Shown here: piece by piece, positions 22,700-33,975 of the stretch
How positions within the stretch are numbered: the stretch's first letter is position 1
Layout of the letters: every line of letters starts with the position of its first letter
From: Buddleja alternifolia
Lineage: Eukaryota > Streptophyta > Magnoliopsida > Lamiales > Scrophulariaceae
DNA length: 64,000 nt
Reading direction: 5' to 3'
Assembly: GCA_019426215.1 (NCBI GenBank)
Contig: CM033391.1
Coordinates: 8,854,708 to 8,918,707 of the forward strand
Notes under the pieces: generated by a model
The model's database searches: none
What the model was told of the DNA's origin: nothing
The model's input: only the letters and a program-made list of their open reading frames with translations
Position numbers and translations under genes: made by a program

Positions 22700-23192
22700 A
22701 TATAGTAATGATAAATATTTAATACATTTAAAAATTTACACGGACATACAAACAATTTAACACAAATCATTTTTCATTTAAATTCTACTTCAACTTTTTC
22801 AATTCCCCATATTACTACCTATCATTCATTATATCAATCATTTTACACATTTATCAATCAATATCATTTACTCCAATCATTACTTTTCTATTCAATCTTC
22901 CACTTTTACTATATATTAATAATAAATTTCAAATTTCAAATTTCAAAATATATTAATATTAAATTAATTTTATATATCTATCTATCTTATTCTATTATTT
23001 ATTTATTCACATAATCATTACACAAATAACTAACTCAATTATTTAATTCATATTTTACAAATCTCAACCACTATTTAAAAATATAAACAAACACAACACA
23101 CATCACATCAATTCTCACACGAATCCATGTAGTACGCATTCCCCGAGAAATTTTCAGAATTTCATCTCAAAAACATAAACAAACAGAGCCTA
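22700..23192 (-). repeat. MITE-like repeat, family A, copy 1
   Basis: Read on the minus strand from 23192, it begins GGCTCTGTTTGTTTATGTTT and continues with GGGAATGCGTACTACA and ATTCGTGTGAGAAT. The same sequence pattern occurs on the plus strand from about 38332 and in part near 47330-47450. The lower border is not defined. It is AT-rich and non-coding, which suggests a non-autonomous DNA element. Confidence 0.55.
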
Positions 23193-23753
23193 AGAATTTT
23201 GTATAGTTGATATTCTAAATTATTAAAATTAATAAAAAAACAACGTTTTCAGAAAAAAAAAGTGGATTATTTATTAATAAAAGTAATTCATGCCTAAGTT
23301 TCATGACTAGTAATTAGCGACGAACTCATTATACCTTTGTATCAATTATGCATTTGATGGTTATCTATTTATTTTTTTCGCTAAATGTTTGATGATTAAC
23401 TTACATTTTAAAAACCGGTGACAGAGAATGAGACTGAGATTATGAATTTAAAACATGGATTCATTTATTATGAATTCAAGAGTACATCTCTCTCTCTCTC
23501 TTTTTTGAATTTCACGACAATTCCATACTTTAATTGGTACGTGATAGGTCTCATGTTGGATCTTGATTTTGGGTAGCTAAGATATTTTGGAATTAATAAT
23601 TGGTAAAATATTTATGCTAGACCAAATACAATGACCATAATGTCAATCTCACTCAAAAAGTAAAGTGCATAATTGTCAACGGCGTGCCATGATGCAAGGT
23701 GCAAATGGCGTACCCTCTGCGCCATGGTTCATGGCGTGGCGCAGAGGTTCAAT

Positions 23754-24877
23754 TTTTTTTGAAGAGAAACGGTAAAAAATATTTTAGGCTAAGTCAGCCA
23801 CAATCAAACCCAAAACAACTCCAGATACAAACAAACGAGCACCACATGTTAAACAACGAACAACACAAATACCAGATCTACGAAAGAAAGGAAAACGAAC
23901 AGAAGAAAGCAAAACAGACAACAACCGAAAATCAGAAATGAAAGGACCCACAGAAGACGTGTCTTCCGATGGTGAACTAATTTTTTGAAAGATGGATAGA
24001 CAATCCCCCTCGAGAACCACAAAATTCCAACCTTGCAGATTAAGCCCATCAACACACGCCAATGTCCGGGCAACAATCCCCATTCCTACACCTTTCGAGT
24101 CAGGAAAAAGAGCTCCATCAAAGATAATTTTCACCCACCCAATTGTTGGCGGAGACCAATGCATGCAAGCTGTATCAGTAAGATGTATTCTTGGAACGAC
24201 CAAAAACTTGGCACCTACAAGGAAACACCTTTGACAAAAACCAAAACCCTAACGCATCAAACAAAACGAAAAGCAAAAAAGGACACAAACAAATAAAATA
24301 CAGAAAAAAACTAAAAAAAACATAAAACACCACAATAGAAACATATCAAGAAGATGTGGTGAGTCCAAAATTCGACCCAAGAGTTGACCAAGCTCTCGGT
24401 CAAAACGGGTCCTTTTAGCCCCGGTTCAGAGGTGGCTTCCATGGTGGAAGGAACTCAGATCCGGCCATAAAGACGTCAGATCTATCCTTTGGTTCACGAA
24501 AAAAGCCCATGAGAGTGGAGATCGACTCGATCTGACCTCGACGGAAAATGAAGGCAAGGGTAGCAGTGGACGGCGCTGGCATGGTAGCGGCGTGGCAAAT
24601 GAGAGTTAGTACGGCGAGGTTGAGGATGAGACTTCCGATGCAAATAGTCGCGCACGAAAGTCCCACAAACAAAGCCCTGAGGAGCAGAAGTGGAAGAGAA
24701 AACTATCCTCTCGAAATAAATTGAGATCTCTGATGTTAAAAGCTTGAGCAGTATGTAAGCAGAAAGGATGAAGATGAGGGAGAAGACTCACAAAAGCCCC
24801 AAAACAAGGGAGAAAAAGCCCCAATTCTAGGGAGAGAAATTTTGTTAATGTTAAAGGAACAATTTATGACAAAACTC
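23754..24877 (-). mobile_element. LINE retrotransposon relic, internally deleted
   Basis: The 1124-bp insert is bounded by the perfect 14-bp duplication CGCAGAGGTTCAAT (23740-23753 and 24878-24891). A T-run at 23754-23760 on the plus strand marks the poly(A) end, so the element is on the minus strand. Upstream it has a stretch that could be the LINE 5' region (MPAPSTATLAFIFRRGQIES), and downstream an RNase H-like fragment. Endonuclease and reverse transcriptase are missing, so most of the interior has been lost. Confidence 0.85.
23784..24203 (-). pseudogene. LINE RNase H-like domain fragment
   Basis: This frame contains WSPPTIGWVKIIFDGALF, KGVGMGIVAR and VVLEGDCLSIFQKISS, the pattern of the RNase H domain found at the 3' end of plant LINE ORF2. 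About 35 residues usually present between the second and third motifs are missing, so the domain is itself deleted. The remainder of the frame towards 23784 shows nothing recognisable. Confidence 0.7.
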
Positions 24878-25037
24878 CGCAGAGGTTCAATAAGGCACAC
24901 CATTGTGAGATTTTCCTCTAAAATTGAATTTTGGTCAAAATTAAAGTTTTTGGTCAATTTAATTCGGTCAACCCAGTCAAACTTAGTAAAATTAGGGCAA
25001 ATTGGGATAATTTCCAATGGTAAATACAATCCAACCT

Positions 25038-25070
<33 letters not shown>

Positions 25071-25073
<3 letters not shown>

Positions 25074-26692
25074 ATAGATCAAATACATCTCAATTCATTA
25101 GATAAGATATAAGACTCAATCTACACCCTTGATACCATTTGATCCCAAGGTCTAATTTTAACCTATTTTTTAGATTATATAATTTTTTTAATGCTGTCAG
25201 GGACATTTTAGTCATTAAATCCTAACAAGCACATGCTCTCTCTCCTCTCTCTCTTCCCCATTATCGCACTATTTTCATCTTCTGTTTGTTCGTATCCCTC
25301 TCTCTCTTCCTCATTATCGCACTATTTTCTTAATTATTAAGGCCAAATACTCAGGCATTTTCGCATAAAAAAAGCGGTAAAATGATAGATAAGTGGGGAG
25401 CAAATGAGATTCGTCCATAACAGAGGTTCAATACAAATATCAGAAAAAACAATAGTCAGTGTATCAGATCAATATTAATTACACAGCTAACGCCCTTTTT
25501 TTTCCTCTTACCTTTTCAAATTTTAGTAAGGCGTTTTATGCAATTATCCCATCTTTTTGTTCGAATTTTTGTCACAATGAGATGATGAATGAATAATCAT
25601 CTGGCTAATATACTGTATAATGATTTATAATACACTGTATAATGTGTTATAACATACAGTATAATGGCTTATAAGATACTGTATAATTGAATATTTTTAA
25701 TATGTTATTAACACATACTGTATAATGAGTTATAATATACTGTATAATGTGCTATAACATACTGTATAATGACTTATAAGATACTGTATAATTGAATATC
25801 TTTAATATGTTATAAACACATACTGTATAATGAGTTACAATATACCGTGTATTGTGTTATAACATACATTATAATGATTTATAAGATACTGTATAATTGA
25901 ATATTTTTAATATGTTATTAACACATACTGTATAATGAGTTATAATATACTGTATAATGTGCTATAACATATTGTATAATGGCTTATAAGATACTGTATA
26001 ATTGAATATTTTTAATATGTTATAAACACATATTGTATAATGAGGTATAATATATCGTGTATTGTGTTATAACATACTGTATAATGACTTATAAGATACT
26101 GTATAATTGAATATTTTTAATATGTTATTAACACATATTGTATAATGAGTTATAATATACTGTATAATATGCTGTAACATATTGTATAATATGCTATAAC
26201 ATACTGTATAATGTTTTATAAAAAAGAAAGAGAAGAGAAGAGAAGAGAAGCAACAGAAATCGCCATTTTTTCTCCTCTGCTAATGGTTGGCCTAAAGCTT
26301 GCACATTTAAGTTGGTGGAGGAGTGGAAAAATCTGAATTGGAATTGAATTTCAGTGGCAGACTTTCCCTTTGTGGGAAACAAACAGAACAGCACACAACT
26401 GAAGGACTTTTATGATGGAAGATTTTGATAGAAGGGGTCAATTCGATGTGTATGCGCATATTCTTTTAAAGTTTCTGAGAGAGAAGACGATGAAAAGTTT
26501 TTTGAGACGTGGGTTTGTGGAGTTTGAAAAACAATATCATTTGACTATTATACCTCTGGTCCATTTGGAATCAATTTCCCCACCTAATTTTTTATTTCTT
26601 TTTGGACTGTTGAAGTTAATAGATCCAATGGTGTAAATTGAATCTTATATCTAATCTAATATAGGGTATGTATTAGATCTTAACCCTATATA
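25071..26692. mobile_element. Non-autonomous TIR element between TA microsatellites
   Basis: The left end (about 25071-25140) and the reverse complement of the right end (about 26620-26692) match over some 65 bases. Both contain GATATAAGA(C/T)TCAAT and (C/T)TACACC, and both begin near GAT(C/T)(A/T)AATACAT. Outside the left end is a (TA)15 run (25041-25070) and outside the right a shorter TA run (26687-26703), so the target duplication cannot be separated from the microsatellite. There is no transposase. The interior holds a 105-bp tandem array and AT-rich sequence. Confidence 0.6.
25606..26219. repeat. Tandem array, 105-bp period, with TACTGTATAAT sub-repeats
   Basis: The repeat ACACATA(C/T)TGTATAATGAG starts at 25711, 25816, 25921, 26026 and 26131, exactly 105 bases apart each time, and a partial unit precedes the first. 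Each unit holds about four copies of TACTGTATAAT separated by TATAA-rich spacers. Alternate units share variants: units at 25711, 25921 and 26131 read TATACTGTATAAT where units at 25816 and 26026 read CCGTGTATTG or TCGTGTATTG. The evolving unit is therefore partly a 210-bp dimer. Confidence 0.9.
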
Positions 26693-26849
26693 TATATATA
26701 TATGTAATAGACTATATGTAGTTGAAATTTTTAGGAGCATATAAATATATATTTTTATTTTTTTATAACTATTATCATTATTTCTATATAACTACATATT
26801 TATGCATATTAATTTAATTTTATAAATTATGTACCGTGCTTCAATAAGG

Positions 26850-26930
26850 CGTGCGCCGCGCCGTGAGCCGCGGGACCCCATGTGCCGCGCCGCGCGCCTT
26901 GGGACCTTAACAACTATGGTAAGTGTAATA
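26850..26930. other. GC-rich island in AT-rich spacer
   Basis: A short run rich in GCGCC/GGCGC words (AAGGCGTGCGCCGCGCC, GAGCCGCGGGACC) stands out from its surroundings. Similar TAAGGC and GCGCC-rich pieces flank the LINE near 23690-23740. No reading frame; its origin is unknown to me. Confidence 0.4.
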
Positions 26931-27907
26931 TGAAACATACACTTGTGTGAAAAATATAAATACAAAAATACACACGGTCCGTTGAACCCAATCTAATATA
27001 GAATTACTCCAATAATTGGTTTGTCAAACTGTTCTAGAAAATAGAGCAGTAGCTTGTTCCAGTTTTGCAGTTTGACCCGATCCTTTTGAACCAGGCGAGT
27101 ATTCAACCACAACCAGTCCGACCCATCGGGTTTTAAAACATTGCCTTATAGAAATCTCCAGCAACACTATTAATACCCAATGCAGTGCATCATGTTTTGA
27201 GATGTAAGTTCAAAAAACTAACACTTTTCATACCCTCCATACAAATAAATGGGAGTGTGGACAGCAGAATACTGGAATCAGAAAACATATTTTGAGAAAT
27301 TGCTATGAAAAACAACAGTCCATATAAGCAAATATTTCAAACCAGATGCCCAAAAAAAGTTTCTGCAACTGAATTTATCATGAAACAAAACATTTAATCT
27401 CGCTTACTTCGTTCTGTTCCAAGTGTGCGACTATGCAAACAATATATCCTACACAAAAAAAGCTAGTTCAGACCGCCTTCCTCTGTTCATCATCTGATGA
27501 GATCCACGAGAGTGAATTGAGGACATACTGTTATGTCATAGCCCGTCGGAGGTCGAGATCTACCTAGTAATAAATTCCAAAACTGCGCCATAATGTTATA
27601 AACACTTAGACACATAAAAGAAACAAAAACAATAAGGGAAAATTACATGCCCACATCCTCACTGGGTAATCGGCACGAGATTTTTTGCAATTTACCAAGA
27701 CATCTCTGTTTCTGACAACTCGAAAAATAGAAACTGAAAATGTAATACATTTTACTGACAGGGGAAGTCATTGTAATTTCTCAAAGTGTTTTTTGTAATG
27801 AGGGTCTCGTGTAAAGAGTGTATATTAATTTATCCAAACAATAATCCAAAACCAGCTTCAGATATAATACCAGAAAGGCCATCATCGTTAGTTACCTGGA
27901 ACATTAG

Positions 27908-30148
27908 TTACAACTCATCGTGGCTGTCAAGTTGGGCTTTTGTTGCTGCATTTTCTGTTTCTTCGATAACAAATGTTTTAAGTGATTCGACATCTCTAGC
28001 TCCTGTGACATTCAGTATTGCTAGATAGGTCAGATCTAGTAAGGGTAATATATGTAACCAAAAGAAAAAAAAAAAAAAAAGTTAGTGTGTAAGATTTCTT
28101 TAACTCTAGCTTTATGCTCATCTCAACGCATCAACGTCGATTCCATAATTTTTTACGAGAAACTGGATTTTCACCCACTCAGCTAGTTAACTTTACAGGA
28201 GAATCTCATAAACCAAGATATCAGATTCAGGGACTTTAGCTAAGCTGATTGACGAATTTCAGTTAACTAAACGAGCCGAAAGCCTGGCGATGCCAGGCTC
28301 CAGCTCGAATACACAGCTGCAATCCTCGAGCTGCCCAAATAGATTACTTGACAAGCTCGCGAGCCTTTTTGCAGATACAAACAGGCTCGAGCTCGAGCTC
28401 GGGCTCGTGAAGCTCGAGTTGATTGTTCGCGAGCCGGCTCGGCTCAACTTACATCCCTAGGCTACCTCATCAAACAAAAGCAAAAGCGAGGGAGAGGGTT
28501 ACAGAAGTTGTTTCTAATTGCACATTTGATCAGATCTACAGCATAAGTTCGACCTATTGATAACAGTAAAAATAATAACATATGCGCGAAACAAACAAAC
28601 AATAAATTGAAGAGTTGGGAGCATAGCATCACCACAATGAGCACACGAACCTTAATGTAGGTGTCACAGATTACCTTAAGCCATTAAACCACATTTGATC
28701 TTATCAGACCTCTATGAGTAAATGTATCATACAAAAAGGAAACAGCCAGATGTGCTATATTATTCAATAGTGGTAAAGTTTTCGCAATGAGGTCCGAGAA
28801 TTTGTGTTTAACAAAACTAAAAAGCTGAAAAGCTAAATCTATCTATCCTATTCAAAATAGAAAGTTCTAATTCCAACCTGAATTTAGCGCACATTTAAAA
28901 TAACAAATTTTCGAGAATACTTCAAATTTAAAAATACTTCCTATAATTCCAAATGCTTATGCGAGAGTAGACAAGATAAGTTTTTTAAACATAAAGGGGG
29001 TGTTGTGGAGCAAAATCAAGAAGAGGGTGGACAAGAGCGTAAAACCGTGGCACCCTTGCAAGTTTACCAAAAGCGTGCAAAGAAGGCAGCATAGGAGAAT
29101 TAATAGGCTTATGTTATTGAGTTATTATCTATTCTTTTATTGTTAGTAAGTTTCCTTTTCTTGCAAGTTAAGTTTTGAGTCTGGTAGAAGTATAAGTATG
29201 AGTTATTAAATTTTATTTTAGACTACTGCGAATTTGATTGTGGAATCGAGCTTTTAGCTAGGGCAAGAATTTTCTTGTGAGTTATCAATTTTACCTTTGC
29301 AAATTTATCCTCCATCAGGGGGCTTTTTGTTCACATTTAAAAGAGGATTGGAGAACTAACTTTTTGTTGACTTGATATAGTGAAATAGTGAATTGGAAGT
29401 TGGTGAAGTTAGACAGATGAGTTTGAGTTGGATCTTCAAGTTCACAATAGCTAAAAACATGAGGAGTTTGAGAATTTAAAAGTCATGTTTGCAACTCACC
29501 TCATCAAAAAACTTATCTTATCCGGTCGCATTAATGAGGAGTTAGGGTGTTTGAGAATTTAAAAGTCATGTTTGCATGTCCACTTCCAATTCCAACAGTG
29601 TGGCAGCCATAAGTAGGATTTGATCTGCTAAATGCTAAAAGTACGATTTTGGTTTAATCAAATTGCAATCGATACTATCCTAACATGACACTAGTATTTA
29701 CATTTTTTAAATGTAATTTTTAAAGTTGAATCCAAACACATAACGAATTTTCACATTCCAAATATCGCAAAACCAATTTTCAAAAATCTATTCCTTATAA
29801 ATCAAAGTTTCCAAATGCTTTTCCAAACTCTCCTAACAAAATCTTGGGCAAGACGAGGCCAGTTTTTGCTTCCAAAAGTTCTTTTCTGTCAATGTCTAGA
29901 CTCTAGATTGTTACGTTTTTAAAGCACTGCCTATCACATGGAATGGTCCTCCTAGATCTTTCATTAGCACTCTTTATATGGCAAATAAGATGTTACCTGA
30001 AAGAGTCCATTCCATAAACGGACCTTTCCAACTGAGTTTTTGAACTCTCATATTGTCTGATGAGAAGAATGATGTTTCCAGGTCAAGCTAGACTTCTTAA
30101 AAGTGGATTTCACCTTTCACCAAAATACAAAAGTTCTACCAGCTAAAA

Positions 30149-30211
<63 letters not shown>

Positions 30212-32147
30212 AACACACACACACATATAAAGTCTCACTTGGGGGGAGAGAGGGGGGGTGTTGACAGACATCGGATGCTTGGGAACAGAGCCATAAAGAT
30301 ATTTAAATCATGGAATGGTTAAGTGATAAATAAACATTAGAGCTTTTGCTTCTCTTTTACAACATCTTCTGCCAATGGGAAGAAGAACATTATTCTTCAG
30401 CTCTACCAATGACATAAATAATAGGGATAATTACCCTCACACTCCCTCAGTGATGGAGTAATTACACAAACCTCCCCTCACTAATTGATAATTACACACA
30501 ACCCCTCATGTTCAAGATTTCTTACAATTGCACCCCCTGTGTATAACAATTCTTACAATTGCACCCCCTGTAAACCTTACAAATAGACCCGAATGTGTTT
30601 GTAATTATCAATTAGTGAGGAGAGGTTTGTGTAATTAGCCCATCATTGAGGGGGTGTGAGTTTAATTATCCCTAAATAATATCAGTACTCTATCAATTTT
30701 TTTTTGGTTGCCTACCACAGTATCCCGGACATTGTCGGACTAATCTGTTGGTCGACCCGGGTCGCACACCTGGCCTGGTGGGTGAGTCTCCCAACGGGGG
30801 TAATTGCGTACACAAGGAATCGAACCCGAGACCTTGCTTAAGCGGAACCGAGCTGCTTACCACTCGGACCAACCCTCGTTGGTATCAGTACTCTATCAAT
30901 GACATGCTTCTCAAACGGACTTACAAAACAAGTAATCTGGTTAGCATTTATAAAGTTCACAAGAAGACCCGCTAAAACCCCAGAGATAACAAAACTCTCT
31001 AGAAACTCTCTAGTTGGTTTTTATAAGAATAAAATGAAAAAGCTAAGCACAGAATTCCTATGGAAGGACAAAAGCCAAAAACTTGTCACCTTGGAATTTT
31101 TTGACTTCTTCTCCGTTATAAAATAACTTGAACGTCGGATATGAATGGATATCTACTTTAGAACACACTGGTTTATTTGTGGCACAGTCAACTTCTCCAA
31201 TCTCGATTTCATCCTCACCTTCCATCTCCTTTCCCAAATCCTCCCATAATGTCCCCAAGTTTTTGCTGAAAACAAACTTGAACTATTAAGCTAACAATAA
31301 CTAGTACTTGACGCCCAAAACAAAGCTCATTTCAAACATGAAAAAAGGCAGAGGATCAAAAAAGGGAATTACCAGTGCTTGCACCAAGGGACACAAAACT
31401 TAACGAACCATGCTGTATCTTTCTCCTGCACCTAAATGAAACCATAAAAGGGTACAAAAAATTATCATGAACAATGCACAACTAATGCTAACAAGATCCA
31501 AGACAGCTCAGTTCATATTTATCGACCATTCACATTTCTTTTTCCTTCGTTTTTCCCTCTCCACAACTCCCAGTAGGACACGAAACTATTCGACGTCATT
31601 CACAAAGCTTTCAATGAGTACACCAACAGCAGAAGATAGTGTTTGAAATAACAATAGGCTATGAAATTGGAAAAAGGGGATTAAATATATTAATTTGATA
31701 CAATACCAAAAAAACTTCAAAAAACAATAAAACACATCTGAGAGCAAGGATCTCATAACATTAGAGATATAATCTCTACTATAAAATACAACACAAAAGA
31801 GACAGACAGAAAATTTCTTGAATCACCCTACAATATAAACAACTCACATATAATTACATACATAATTAGCAAATATTCAAACTATATTTCACAATTAATT
31901 GCTCCAAATGAATCTTAAGTAGACAAATGCAAGGAACCCATATCATAACTTGGTATATAAATCTACCTAGGCATGATCTATGAGGGAATTACAAAATGGG
32001 AATTTAATAAAATTTTACCTTGTCGCTAAAAGTCTCGGTTGTTAAGGTTATAACTTCAGCTTCCGCGGAATGATTGCATATCGAACTCAATATAAAAATG
32101 GAGGATAACAGTAATAGGACTGAGAGAGTGGGGAAACGGCGTCGCAT
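27908..32147 (-). CDS. PDIL5-1: Protein disulfide isomerase-like 5-1 (small, single-thioredoxin PDI)
   Basis: The gene encodes a 152-residue secretory-pathway thioredoxin-fold protein that makes or rearranges disulfides, probably in the ER. Exons on the minus strand are 32147-32019, 31431-31373, 31265-31090 and 28002-27908, all with GT-AG introns and matching phases. The N-terminus is a signal peptide (RRFPTLSVLLLLSSIFIL). The domain starts EVITLTTETFSDK, has the active site in WFVKFCVPWCKHC (CKHC), then LGTLWEDLGKEMEG, VDCATNKPVCSKVDIHSYPT and LFYNGEEVKKFQG. The last exon, RDVESLKTFV, is 3087 bp away. The C-terminus HDEL precedes the stop, consistent with ER retention. An in-frame ATG 63 bases upstream (32210) was not chosen because it would put polar residues before the signal peptide. 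The size matches Arabidopsis PDIL5-1. Confidence 0.93.
28255..28458 (-). repeat. GAGCTCG-rich hAT-like remnant
   Basis: On the minus strand the end reads TAGGGATGTAAGTTGAGCCG and then a long run of GAGCTCG/GGCTCG words. This resembles the termini of the complete hAT-like element at 59496-60412. Only one end was found, so it is called a remnant. Confidence 0.45.
30151..30224. repeat. (CT)n(AT)n(AC)n compound microsatellite
   Basis: A (CT)15 run is followed by about 13 AT units and a short AC run, inside intron 3 of PDIL5-1. Confidence 0.95.
30424..30672. mobile_element. MULE-type MITE in intron 3 of PDIL5-1
   Basis: The 249-bp element has long terminal inverted repeats (about 75 bases) starting GGGATAATTACCCTCACAC and ending TTTAATTATCCC. 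It is flanked by the perfect 9-bp duplication TAAATAATA (30415-30423 and 30673-30681). The TIR form and 9-bp duplication fit a Mutator-like non-autonomous element. Internally it carries a doubled TTACAATTGCACCCCCTGT motif. Confidence 0.85.
30698..30882 (-). mobile_element. tRNA-derived SINE
   Basis: The 185-bp insert is flanked by the perfect 18-bp duplication TATCAGTACTCTATCAAT (30680-30697 and 30883-30900). On the minus strand it starts with a tRNA-like head containing an A box (TGGTCCGAGTGG) and a B box (GGTTCGATTCC) and ends in an A-run at 30705-30698. It sits against the MITE; the two duplications overlap by two bases. Confidence 0.92.
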
Positions 32148-33975
32148 CGTCTCTGCCGAAGTATTGATTATTGATTCCTCTAAGACTTGCGGAATTGTGA
32201 CTCGTCTCAATACAGATGGAGAGAAGGCTTGCTAAAGAAGAACGGGAATGAGGAAATGCGCATTTTTTTTTTAAGAAAAGAAATAATTCTTTTTTGTTAT
32301 TTTCTTTAACAATTTTTCTTTTTCGCACTTTTTAAATAAAAAGAAGAAAGAAAATACGATGAAGAAGAAGAAGAACCCAATAAAAAGAAAAATATTAAGA
32401 ATAATTATGTTCTTTTTATTACTTTTAATACTCAATTTATTTTATTTCATGTGTAAATGGCGATTTCTATAATAAAGTATCACACTTGTTACGGAAAAAA
32501 TCAAATAAATTCCTAATTGGACCAATAGAAGAGATCCATGAGTCCATCAAATCTTCTATAAAAAAGATCTGTTTTTTTTTAAAAAAATCTCGATAAAGGT
32601 GTCTCATGCAAAGTGAAATGTATTTTGTTCACCATTCACCACTCTACATAACTTATTAGCATTCTCATTGCACTTCGTATTCACTTGCAATCAATATTCT
32701 TTATCTTTCAAAATAATATTTAGCTGGAAGTGCATGTCAAAAGTGAACTACATAGTGGCATAATCCTTCCTAATACGTTGATTTTATCAAGTCCGACATC
32801 TACAAGATCACATTGGGAATCCTTCCCGGAGGAGTTGTCCTATGGATTCATCATCCGAAGGACGAAAACACACTCTTACCATAGGACTCATCATCTGAAG
32901 GACGAAAACACACTCTTACCGTGGACACGGATTTGGCGGCATCACTTTGGTGGTGCGGAAAATGAAGATTTGACATGAACATGGAGATACAAACTGGACA
33001 AGGAATGGAGGCATTATGATGTGGTTGTATCTACTCTTGTATTATTTCAATGTTCATGTCAAATCTCAATGAAATATTAACACAACCCATCTCGTGTTAG
33101 GCCAAAATATAAGCACATCTGTTGTTGTATACGAACCCTGATAGAATCAAATATGACATCTTTGCCCTTGGTTAAACTCAAATAGGAAAACTTCAATAGT
33201 TGAGAATTGCATATGGAGATACCTTCTTGTAGCTTGAAGGGTGACTATTGATAACCATTAATATGAAGAGTGTCACAATTTAATTTCTGGTATTCCAGAG
33301 GATGTAGATTGTAACATTCGATAATATGAATAGTGTAAACTTCTAATTCTGCAATATTGTAACACACAAGATCCTCTCATCTGGTTTTGCTAACTCATTT
33401 TACAATATTTAATTTATATTTGTTGCTTCAAATTGCAGGGTTTGATCGAGACAATTAGTCAGACAATATATACCAAAGCATCTCGGTCATATTTGAAAGC
33501 TCAAGAGAGAATATACTAAAACACCTCAGTCATACTTGAGAGGCTCGGTCATATTTGGAAGCTCAAGAGAGAATATACCAAAATATTTCGGTCATACTTG
33601 AGAGCTTCCGAGAGTTGAGAATGGTCTCCACCATCCATAAGCTTAATATTTCCTCGAATCATCCAGAAAATATATTGATCAAAAATCAAACGTCCAAGAC
33701 GTTCTTACAATTAACCCCTCAAAAATTTGGTGAACTTTGAATAATTGGTGAACGTCGTGGTAGTTTGAGCAAAAAGATCTGACTTTGTGTAGAATTAAGC
33801 CATTAGTGTGTACATAATCCGTCCAAGAAATCTAACAAGTCCAACTTTATTCACAACTTCCGAAAGGAAGAACGACACCAAATCAAAACCAAACCAACTT
33901 CAGAACAAAAAGAAAGCGAATAACGAAAAACACCAATTCGAAGATGCACAGAATTAACATAGGTATCCCCCCTAG
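32148..33975. other. Spacer between the vicilin-like gene and PDIL5-1
   Basis: The upper part holds the PDIL5-1 upstream region. A 33-bp motif TCATCATC(C/T)GAAGGACG... is directly repeated 40 bases apart (32848-32880 and 32888-32920). At 33470-33610 imperfect repeats of TCGGTCATA(C/T)TTG(A/G)(A/G)AG and CTCAAGAGAGAATATAC(C/T)A occur. Short open frames through these repeats have no domain. No gene is seen. Confidence 0.5.

Larger units (their letters stand above)
28003..31089 (-). other. Intron 3 of PDIL5-1, transposon-bearing
   Basis: The 3087-bp intron runs from CCAAG|GTGAC to TCACAG|GAGC. It contains a GAGCTCG-rich element remnant, a CT/TA microsatellite, a 249-bp MITE and a 185-bp SINE. 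Around 28990-29110 a short stretch translates on the plus strand as RKTVAPLQVYQKRAKK, which looks like a Copia fragment, but it is too short to assign. Confidence 0.85.

Noticed and set aside
26412..26636. 74-codon plus-strand frame inside the TA-flanked TIR element
   Set aside because: No domain recognised, no partner frame, ends in the terminal inverted repeat.
27637..27782. Possible small TIR element (GGGAAAATTACA... / ...TGTAATTTCTC)
   Set aside because: The ends match only loosely and I found no target duplication.
27786..28028. Plus-strand reading frame of 80 codons
   Set aside because: It is the antisense of the last PDIL5-1 exon and flanking intron, which fits the gene perfectly in phase.
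30748..30882. Possible tRNA gene (A and B boxes)
   Set aside because: The 18-bp flanking duplications and A-tail show it is a SINE; the tRNA-like fold is degenerate.
32148..32210. Upstream in-frame start of PDIL5-1
   Set aside because: It would place a polar 21-residue extension before a good signal peptide; the downstream ATG fits the family length.
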